Assembly: GCA_948474755.1 (NCBI GenBank)
Contig: CAOLHI010000562.1
Location: 558,001 to 622,000, forward strand
DNA length: 64,000 nucleotides
DNA from: Ctenosaura bakeri
Lineage: Eukaryota; Chordata; Lepidosauria; Squamata; Iguanidae
Direction of reading: 5' to 3'
The position numbers and the translations under genes are program-made. Within the stretch, counting starts at the first letter, position 1. Every line of letters starts with the position of its first letter. Below the pieces are notes generated by a model that was not told the origin of the DNA, did not search any database, and was given only the letters and a program-made list of their open reading frames with translations. Below, one piece after another: positions 12,810 through 21,799 of the stretch.

Positions 12810-13545
12810 CATAGAATCATAGAGTTGGAAGAGACCACAGGAACCATCCAGTCCAACCCCCTGCCATGTAGGAACACATATCAAAGCATTCCCAATAGAT
12901 GGCCATCCAGCCTCTGCTTAAAAACCTCCAAAGGAGACTCTAACTATATTCCACTGCCAGGGAGCTCTGAGGTTCAGGTGGAATCTCCTTTCCTGCAGCT
13001 TGAATCCATTCCTCCTTGTCCTGGTCTCTGGAGCAGCAGAAAACAAGCCCGCTCCCTCCTCAATATGACATCCCTTCAAATATTTGAACATGGTTATCAT
13101 ATCCGCTTTTAACCTTCTCTTCTGTAGACTAAACATACCCAGCTCGCTAAGCCCTTCCTCATAGGGCATGGCTTCCCGACCCGTCACCATTTTGGTTGCC
13201 CTCTCTGGACACGTTCCAGCTTGTCGATATCCTTCTTGAATTGAGGTAGCCAGAACTGGACACAGCATTCCACATGAGGCCTAACCAATGCAGAATGGAG
13301 TGCTACCATTACTTCCCTTGATCTAGACATCATTTTCCTATTGATACAACCAAGAATCGCACTGGCTTTCCTGGCTGCCACATCACACTGCTGACTCATG
13401 TTCAGCTTGTTATCTGCCAAGACTCCTAGATCCCTTTCACACATACCGCTATCCAGCCACACGTCCCCTATCCTATATTTATGCATTCCATTTTTTCTGC
13501 CTAAGTGTATTACCTTACATTTCTCTCTCTTGAAATTTATTTTCA

Positions 13546-14365
13546 TAGAATCATAGAATCATAGAAATTCAGAGTTGGAAGAGACCACACAGGCCATCCA
13601 GTCCAACCCCCTGTCATGCAGGAACTCCCTCAAATCAATCCCGACAGATGGCCATCAAGCCTCTACTTAAAAACCTCCAAGGAAGGAGACTCCACTACAC
13701 TCCGAGGCAGCAGATTCCACTGCCGGACAGCCCTGACTGTCAGGAAGTTCTTCCTGAGGTTCAGGTGGAATCTCCTTTCCTGCAGCTTGAATCCATTGCT
13801 CCTTGTCCTGGTCTCTGGAGCAGCAGAAAACAAGTCCCCTCCTTCCTCTACGTGGCATCCCTTCAAATATTTAAACATGGCTATCATGTCCCCTCTTAAC
13901 CTCCTCTTCTGCAGACTAAACATACCCAGCTCTCTAAGTCTATCCTCATAGGGCATGGCTTCCAGGCCTCTCACCATTTTGGTCGCCCTCCTCTGGACTT
14001 GCTCCAGCTTGTCAATATCCTTCTTGAATTGAGGTGCCCAGAACTGGACACAGTATTCAAGATGGGGTCTAACCAAAGCAGAGTAGAGAGGTACCAGTAC
14101 CTTTCTCGATCTAGACACCATACTCCTATTGATGCAGCCAAGAATTGCATTGGCTTTCTTGGCTGCCGCATCACACTGCTGACTCATGTTCAGCTTGTGG
14201 TCTATGAAGACTCCTAGATCCCTTTCACACGTACTGCTATCCAGCCACGTGTCCCCCATCCTATATTTGTGGATTCCATTATTTCTGCCTAAGTGTAGGA
14301 CCTTACATTTCTCTCTGTTGAATTTCATTTTGTTCGCCCTGGCCCAGCTCTCCAATCTACATCCA
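13546..14365 (-). mobile_element. Young 5'-truncated CR1 inserted in copy e (copy f)
   Basis: Starts with three ATCATAGA-type 3' repeats at 13546 and covers the last about 820 bp of CR1. It is very similar to copies g (17.4-18.2 kb) and i (23.9-24.7 kb). It ends near 14360 in the coding region for [11 protein letters not shown]. Its ORF part continues in frame into the host copy, giving an artefactual 322-codon frame (14631-13663). No intact element. Confidence 0.75.
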
Positions 14366-14886
14366 TCCATTTTGTTAGCTTTGGCCCAGCTCTCCAATCT
14401 ATCAAGGTCATTCTGAAATTTAATCCTGTCCTCTGGGGAATTAGCAACCCCTCTCAATTTCGTGTCATCTGCAAATTTGATCAGGATGCCCTCTGCTCCT
14501 TCATCCAAGTCATTGATGAAGATGTTGAATAGCACTGGGCCCGGGACAGAACCCTGTGGCACCCCACTAGTGACCTCTCTCCAGGATGAAAAGCAGCCAT
14601 TGGTGAGCACCCTTTGGGTTCGGTCGGTCAACCAATTACAAATCTAACTAACAGTAGCCCTATCCAGCTCACATTTTATAAGCTTCCTTGCAGGAATGTC
14701 ATGGGGAGCTTTGTCAAAGGCCTTACTGAAATCAAAATATGCTACGTCCACAGCATTTCCTTCATCAAGATATGCTATATCCACATCTTGCCCTTCACCT
14801 ACCAAGCTATCAAAAAAAGAGATAAGATTAGTTTGGCATGACTTGCTTTTGAGAAACTCATGTTGATTTTAATGATCACCACATTC

Positions 14887-15012
14887 ATTTTTAAAAAAAT
14901 CTTTTTATTAAAAAATTAACAATTATTAAAAATTATAAGAATAATATCAGAATTTTGTCACATCAGATAATCTATACCTTAATCTATAATTGTGAGACAT
15001 GTAACTCTACAG

Positions 15013-15043
<31 letters not shown>

Positions 15044-16081
15044 AACATAGGTATATATACCATTCGTATCAAATATACACACAAACATAGGTATATATAC
15101 CATTCATATCAAATCAATATAAAACCAAACAAAACAAAAACTGAGATTCTTTTTTAAACATTCATCTAGCGAAGGCTACATTATATATTGTTTCCCAACA
15201 TGTGCATCTAATAAATTTTAATTTCAGTAGAACTGTACTGCTTTGAAATAGTAAATAAATTGTTACTTAACACCTCAGGTTAATAAACTCACTTAATTGT
15301 TACAATTTAAATGCCCTTGTGTGATTTATTAATTTCTCATTCTGGATCTTATCTATGATACTTATACATTATTTATTTCATCTTTTCTTGTTTTATAATT
15401 CAGAAATCTGGGTTCAAGTCTCAACTCCAGCTGTTGCTAACTTCCCCCACTTCATTTCTCAAAGAGAAGAAATTATTTTCCAATCTTCTTTACATTGTTT
15501 AAGGTATTATTAAGGTATTTATCAGATAATAAGGTTGTTAATTCATCAAACTCCACCATATCGTACAGTTTCAGTTGCTAATCATCCATAGTTGATATTG
15601 ACTCTTGTTTCCATCTATGAGCTTAGGTCATCCTGACTGTTGTTATCATATACAATAAAATATAATTTTGCGACGTCTTCACCAATTTTTCAATACCATC
15701 TAGCATGTTCAGGAGATATATTTTGGGTTTCATTCAAAAGGAGATTTGAACTGTCTTAGTATTTTTTTCACAGATTTCTTTCCAAAATTCTCCCACTTTT
15801 GCATAATTTAACCATAGATGATAAAATGTCTTTCTTGCTTGCATTTCTAACAGAGATTACTTGTGTTGTTATTCATTTTAGAAATTTGTGTCAACCATCT
15901 ATAAAAAGTAGCTTTCATGCAGGCTTGTACTTTTCGTAAATCTTGATGTTTCTCTCTAGGATTTTTCCCACCTTTCTAGTGGAATAGAGTGCCCCATATT
16001 TTGGGCCCACTTTATCATACTTTCTTTAATTACCTCTTCTCCAAGTTCAAAACTTAATAGCAGTTTATATATTTTACCAAC
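14887..16081 (-). mobile_element. L1-type LINE 3' fragment nested in CR1, with target-site duplication
   Basis: A 10-bp direct repeat CACCACATTC flanks the insert (14877-14886 and 16082-16091). The left edge is T-rich (ATTTTTAAAAAAATC), the reverse of a poly(A) end, so the element lies on the minus strand. The interior has short fragments resembling L1 ORF2 C-terminal sequence (15620-16080) but no long frame. It contains a (TA/CA)n tract at 15012-15043 and a 40-bp tandem duplication at about 15035-15114. Confidence 0.75.
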
Positions 16082-16519
16082 CACCACATTCCTTTCTACA
16101 TGCTTACAGACTGTCTGCTCTAGAATCTTCTCTGGTATTGATGTAAGGCAGACTGTGTAGTAATTGTTTGGGTCCTCCCCCCGCCTCTGAAGATGGGGAC
16201 AATATTTGCCTTCTTCTAGTCTGCTGGGACTTCTCCTGTTCTCCAGTTCTCAAAGATCATTGCCAGAGATTACTTCTGCCAGTTCCTTTAATACTTTTGG
16301 ATGTAGTTCATCTGGCCCAGGAACCTGAATTCATTTTTCATAGTCCAGCATTCCTGTACTATCTCTTCACTTATGCTGTGATCCATTTCCCCTACTGCAT
16401 CATCTGCTCTATTTTCCCTAAGTAAAGCATTGTCTTCCTTTTGGGAGAAGATCAAGGCAAATAAGTTGTTGAGTAGTTGTGCCTTTTCTCTGTCCCGTTA
16501 GCATTTTGCCATCTTCTGG

Positions 16520-18213
16520 GGAACTACTTAACACCTTCTTTGCCTCCGTATTTTCCCAGAAGGATACAAGCTTGAATACCTGGCGGTTGGGGAGCAGGGG
16601 AGGAACCAGAGGAAATGAGGCACATAATAGGTAGAGAGGTGGTACAGCAATACCTGGCCACATTGGATGAATTCAAGTCTCCAGGGCCAGATGAATTGCA
16701 TCCTAGGATATTAAAAGAGCTGGCAGAGGTCATTTCGGAACCGCTTGCTATAATCTTTGTAGAAATCTTGGAGGACAGGAGAAGTTCCAGCAGACTGGAG
16801 GAGGGCAAATGTTATCCCCATCTTCACGAAGGGAAAAAAGGAGGACTCAAATAATTATCACCCTGTCAGCCTGACATCAGTACCCGGAAAGATCCTGGAG
16901 CAGATCATTAAGCAGTCAGTTTCTAATCATTTAGAAAGCAACGCGGTAATCACGAGAAGTCAACATGGATTTCTCAAAAATAAGTCATGCCAGACTAATC
17001 TTATCTCTTTTTATGATAGAGTTACTAGCTTGATAGATGAAGGGAATGCTGTGGATGTAGCATAGTTCGATTTCAGTAAGGCCTTTGACAAAGTCCCCCA
17101 TGACATTCTTGCAAAGAAGCTAGTAAAATGTGGGCTGGACAGGGCTACTGTCAGGTGGATTTGTAACTGGTTGACCGATCGAACCCAAAGGGTGATCATG
17201 AATGGCTGCTTTTCATCCTGGAGGGAAGTGACTAGTGAGGTACCACAGGGTTCTGTCCTGGGCCCAGTGCTGTTCAACATTTTTATCAATGACTTGGATA
17301 AAGGAATAGAGGGCATGCTCATCAAATTTGCAGATGATACCAAATTGGGAGGGGTTGCTAATACGCCAGAGGACAGGATCAAAATTCAAAATGACCTGGA
17401 TAGATTGGAGAGCTGGGCCAAGGCGAACAAAATGAAATTCAACAGAGAGAAGTGTAAGGTCCTACACTTAGGTAGAAAAAATGGAATACAGAAATATAGG
17501 ATGGGGGACATGTGGCTGGATAGCAGTACATGTGAAAGGGATCTAGGAGTCTTCATAGACCACAAGCTGAACGTGAGTCAGCAGTGTGATGCGGCAGCCA
17601 AGAAAGCCAATGCAATTCTTGGCTGCATCAATAGGAGTATGGTGTCTAGATCGAGGGAGGTACTGGTACCACTCTACTCTGTTTTGGTTAGACCCCATCT
17701 TGAATACTGTGTCCAGTTCTGGGCACCCCAATTCAAGAAGGATATTGACAAGCTGGAGCAAGTCCAGAGGAGGGCGACCAAAATGGTGAGAGGCCTGGAA
17801 GCCATGCCCTATGAGGATAGACTTAGAGAGCTGGGTATGTTTAGTCTGCAGAAGAGAAGGTTAAGAGGGGATATGATAGTCATGTTTAAATATTTGAACG
17901 GATGCCACGTAGAGGAAGGAGAGGGCTTGTTTTCTGCTGCCCCAGAGACCAGGACAAGGAGCAATGGATTCAAGCTGCAGGAAAGGAGATTCCACCTGAA
18001 CCTCAGGAAGAACTTCCTGACAGTCAGGGCTGTCCAGCAGTGGAATCTGTTGCCTCAGAGTGTAGTGGAGTCTCCTTCCTTGGGAGTTTTTTAAGCAGAG
18101 GCTTGATGGCCATCTGTTGGGATTGCTTTGAGGGTGTTCCTGTATGGCAGGGGGTTGGACTGGATGGCCTGTGTGGTTTCTTCCAACTCTAGATTTCTAT
18201 GATTCTATGATTC
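16520..18213 (+). mobile_element. CR1 LINE, 5'-truncated, inserted antisense into copy e (copy g)
   Basis: Begins in the APE-RT linker (ACTACTTAACACCTTC) and ends with TTCTATGATTCTATGATT at about 18213. Frames 16615-16854 and 17171-18094 encode DEFKSPGPDELHPRIL and then the RT with [13 protein letters not shown] (near 17327-17353) and the C-terminal [20 protein letters not shown] near 17062 sits just before [13 protein letters not shown], and a frameshift lies near 16840, so it is inactive. It closely matches copy i, indicating fairly recent insertion. Confidence 0.85.
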
Positions 18214-18380
18214 CACACAGAGGCCCTACCATTTCCTTGTTCATTCTTTTGCTACGAAGATGGCAAAAAAAAGCCTTCTTGTTGTTTTTAGTTTCTCTAG
18301 CGAGCCAGAGCTCATTCCACACTTTAGCCTTTCTCCCTACAGTTGCTGGCTATTTGTTTGAATTCCACTCAGCTCCACTG

Positions 18381-18831
18381 AGAGATCTTTAGACATCCAT
18401 TCCAGATATAGGGAGATATATACATTTAAATAAATAAACAAATAAATATGCTTCCAGGTAGACACCCTCTGACTCCCAAAATCATTCTTTGTACGCTGCA
18501 TAAGAACAGTTTGCAAATGTATATATTTCTGCCCTTTACAGACTGTGCAACAGATGGAACACAGACAGAAACTGAATTTAAATCCCTGCTTTGCTATGAA
18601 GCTGAATGACTTTAAGCCAATCATAACTGAAACCTCATACAGAATACTAGTAGACCATTTGTTTAAATTGCGGGGGGGGGCAAGCAAACATGTCTACTTT
18701 TTTCATCACCAAAGGAAAGTCTCCATCATTGTCCAGGGCCTGTCTGGACATGAAACACATCTGAATATATTGTACCTTCCCTTTCAGTTAGCCAGACTAC
18801 TTCTCAGCAGTTGTGGGCAGAGCAGTGCCTT
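18381..18831. other. Non-coding, nothing recognised
   Basis: Contains an A-rich run at 18427-18448 and a G-run at 18672-18679. No supported gene or repeat. Confidence 0.35.
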
Positions 18832-18912
18832 AGAATCATAGAATCATAGAAATGTAGAGTTGGAAGAGACCACACGGGCCATCCAGTCCAACCCCCTGCC
18901 ATGCAGGAAGTT
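18832..18912 (-). mobile_element. CR1 3'-end stub (copy h)
   Basis: About 80 bp with AGAATCATAGAATCATAG, then GAGTTGGAAGAGACC and CCCCCTGCCATGCAGGAA, the extreme 3' end of CR1 on the minus strand. Strongly 5'-truncated. Confidence 0.85.
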
Positions 18913-20170
18913 GGTCAAATAACAGTCCAAAGACAACAAGCAGCCATGAAATGAAGAGGAAGGCCTCAGGAACTCCTCTGCACTGGTTCACTTGAGCAGC
19001 CATTGAGAAACCAACATTCATTTGCAGTTTCCTACAATACAGTGCAAGCTACCTGTAGGCACCTACTACTTAAGCAGTGAACAACTCTCTAGGTTTACAT
19101 TCAACACAGGCTTCAAAATGCAGGCAACATTTCTGCATGCACCTCAAGATCCTACATATCACAACAGTGCACAGGTGTCTTAATAAAAGTGGTTCAACCA
19201 GATTTTTATCATCCTTCTGCTGCTTACTAACTTCAATTTACAGAAGCTGGCCAACAATGCGTGTTTGGGTCAGGTTACATCCCAATTACTGCTGGCTACC
19301 AAATAACCCTTTCTACCAGCCATTTTCCCTGCTAGTGTTGCACTGCACTCACAGCCAGTGCTGTGCCTGTCCACTTCCACTCCTCCTGACAGTACAAGAG
19401 TACCACCAAGCAAACCACACAATGTCACAGACACCTGATAAAACTCCAGTGGTTGCCTTTGGCCAGGTAAAATATCTTTGGCAAGGGCAGGGTTTTTTTT
19501 CCGGTTACCTCTTTATTTATACCTTACCTTTAAAAAAAAAAACAGAAGACCAACCTCAACCTTAGAAAAACAGTGAACTGTCTGTTTTTGTTTATTCACT
19601 TAACAATTTGTTTGCATTTCATCCTTCCAAAATTTCCATCTTCACAGCAGCTTAGGGTAACAAACTGTTTTCCCCCAAACCAAACCAAATTGCTAATATG
19701 TAACAAATTAGCAAGAAGACCCTCACTCCTGTTCTCTTGCATCTGTCAAACGATCGGACAGCCCCCCTACTTTGCAAAAGCATCAGCAACAGGCATTTAT
19801 TTATTTTTGGCGGGAGATACAATAGACGACAGTTTCGACAGTAATCCTAAAATGCTTCTGAAAGAATGAGAGAGAAAAATCCCACTATGTCATATGACTC
19901 GTGTTTTGTTTTGTTTTTGGTCCCATGCCACGTATCAAATAATACGCACATAAAAACAGCCCTACCCAGTCTCCGCTAAAAGAGAAAGTGACGGCAACTG
20001 AACACATCACCACAGAGAAGAGAAGATGGGGGCAACCCGGACGCCACCCCGGGCTCCTAGAACCCCCCTCGCCCCCCGCCAGCCGCTGTTGTGGCCGAGA
20101 CAGCGGCGTCAGTCGCGGGCAGGAGGCGGGTTTAACCCTCTCAAGTTGCCATGTGGACAGGAGAGGCACT
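18913..20170. other. Non-coding stretch left of a CpG island
   Basis: A 162-codon frame lies at 19077-19565 on the plus strand. Its composition (many Cys, Leu, His, no domain) and a homopolymer-rich end suggest chance. If the minus-strand gene starting at 20404 is real, part of this could be its first intron. No second exon was identified. Confidence 0.35.
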
Positions 20171-20171
20171 A

Positions 20172-21060
20172 CTAAACCCTCCTCTCTACGGGGGCACGGA
20201 GAGTCACCCCGCTCCCCTCACCGCGTCTGCGGGCGGCCTCGCCTCGGCTTCCTTGCCCCGGCCGGGCTCCCGTCGATGGAAAGCAGTGCCCGAAGCGCCA
20301 GTGGCCCGCCGTACAAAGCCCAGGTAGAGGGCGAAAGCCAGCGCCGCTGCCCATGCCGCCCGCAGCAGCAGCAGGCACGCTGCATCACCCTCCTCTTCCT
20401 CCATCTTGGCCCCAGGAAAAGGGAGACCGCGGCCGGGTGGCCACCACGGCGGTCAAGGGGCAGCCGCTCAAAGGCGCCTCCTCAGCCGCTTCTCCTTTCG
20501 CCCTTCTTCTGCATTGCCGCCCGTTAATTCTCAGAGGCGGAGCCTGCCGGCCGCGCCGCAGTCCAGGGTGCGGGAAGGGACTTCCGGGCCCGCCGAGCCG
20601 GACGCGGGCTGGGGGAAATAGTTACCGGGCTGGTCCCCTCTGGCAGAGAGGGTCCTTTCTGCGCCAGCAGCAGATCTGCCGGCGAAAGCTATTGGACCAG
20701 AGTCTCAAAAAATAAAAAATAAAAAAAATACCCCAAACCTCCCGACTAATCCCCTCTTTCGGTGTGGCTGCCAATGGTAAATTTCAGGAGCGGGGTTTGC
20801 TTTCACGGGAGTCGAGTGTGGCGCCTTCGAAGAACCGCGCGGGAATCGGAGCTGCTGGTCTTCTTGCGGCGGAACTCTTGGTTGGGCTGCAGGTGCTTCT
20901 CGGGAGGGGACGGGGGGGGTCTTTCCAACGGTAGAAGGGCGCGTGAGGAGGAAGCCTTACTTGCTCCTCAAAACCGCCGCCTCCGCCTCCTGCTCTTTCG
21001 CCGGAGCCTGGACAAGCTGCCACCCTTGGAAACACTTCCCTTCCCCGCTCCCATAACCAT
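20172..21060. promoter_or_regulatory. CpG island, probable promoter of a minus-strand gene
   Basis: A dense run of CpG and GC-rich sequence (for example GCCGCGCCGCAG near 20550 and GCGCGTGAGG near 20940) stands out from the AT-rich surroundings. It overlaps a good first coding exon on the minus strand. CpG islands of this size usually mark vertebrate promoters. No TATA box was noted. The island lies about 5 kb left of the CHD1L promoter, now separated from it by transposon insertions. Confidence 0.65.
20222..20404 (-). CDS. Putative first coding exon of an unidentified minus-strand gene
   Basis: The ATG at 20404-20402 has a good start context (CCAAGATGG). It opens 61 codons ending at a strong splice donor (GCG then GTGAGG, phase 0). 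The peptide starts MEEEEGDAAC, then has a hydrophobic helix at about residues 10-30 (LLLLRAAWAAALAFALYLGF). Arg residues follow (VRR) and then a polar, basic tail. This suggests a single-pass N-terminal membrane anchor. I do not recognise the protein and found no downstream exon in the window. FMO5 or PRKAB2, which adjoin CHD1L in mammals, do not match. It could still be a chance frame in a CpG island. Confidence 0.45.
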
Positions 21061-21080
21061 ATATAATTGCATATAACCAC

Positions 21081-21234
21081 GGTCATTTCTGCACTAGACT
21101 GTTATAGCGCTATCATTCCACTTTCAATATCCTATGGAATCCTGGGGTTTGCACTTCTAAACTGCAAACCCCAGATGCCATAGGATGTTGAAAGTGGAAT
21201 CATAGCGTTATAACAGTCTAGTGCAGAAATGGCC
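21081..21234. mobile_element. Palindromic MITE (copy 1)
   Basis: Inverted arms: GGTCATTTCTGCACTAGACT at the left and the reverse of AGTCTAGTGCAGAAATGGCC at the right. Both continue through a GATTCCACTTTCAA-type block and a CAAACCCCAG core. It belongs to the same family as the copies at 24950, 26320 and 27899. No coding capacity. No clear target duplication. Confidence 0.8.
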
Positions 21235-21678
21235 AAGAATTTTCCATTATGCCGCTTATTATAAGGAGAGGGCAGTGAAGGGTCTCGAATCTCGGCGGAG
21301 GCAAGACTGCCAAATTCTATTTCCTTCAAGGAGCTTCCATTTGCTACACACCAGAGCACATGGATGTGTAAGATTGCATGGCTCAACTGTCATTTGCCTG
21401 TATGGAAGGTATCACAAAGCCTTCTGGTACCTCCCTTTACAAGCAATAGGGTGACTTCTTCGCATTCCATCAAAAAGGAAAAAAATACACAAGAAAGGTT
21501 GCTGATTCGTATGAAATCGCAGGTGCTACGTTACAGCTATTGGTAAGAAATTTAAAAAGGGGTTAGAAATACTGTACCCCAGGGCACAGTGCCAAGCTAG
21601 TCCTCAGGGATTCGGGAACTCAAGTCCAAAATACCTGGAGGACCAAGGTTTGAGAATAGGGACTGCAGGTGGTTCTTG
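21235..21678. other. Non-coding, partial hAT-like text
   Basis: No gene. Near 21600-21660 a diverged fragment (AACTCAAGTCCAAAATACCTGG) resembles the inner part of small hAT MITEs such as the one at 27734. Confidence 0.35.
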
Positions 21679-21799
21679 GAATAGACCAGTGGTTCTTAAC
21701 CTGGGGTCCAGGGGTCTCTGGTGGTCTGTGGAGCCCTCACAGGGGGTCTGGACACCACCAGCAGTGGCAGCAACAGGGATGCGGCCAATGGCGGGAGGA

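Larger units (their letters stand above)
12810..18380 (-). mobile_element. Host CR1 LINE split by three later insertions (copy e)
   Basis: Four pieces join in consensus order on the minus strand: 12810-13545, about 14366-14876, 16082-16522 and 18214-about 18380. The joins are interrupted by CR1 copy f, an L1, and the opposite-strand CR1 copy g. At the first break the host stops at TTTATTTT and resumes at CCATTTTGTTAGC. At the second it stops and resumes at CACCACATTC, a target duplication. At the third, GCCATCTTCTGG continues as CACAGAGGCCC. The host totals about 1.85 kb and has many stops. Piece boundaries are accurate to a few bases. Confidence 0.75.

Noticed and set aside
19077..19565. 162-codon plus-strand frame
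   Set aside because: No domain, unusual Cys/His/Leu composition, no splice or promoter context. Probably chance.
20762..21076. 104-codon plus-strand frame in the CpG island
   Set aside because: Overlaps an equally long frame on the other strand. Explained by base composition, with no domain or donor at a sensible place.
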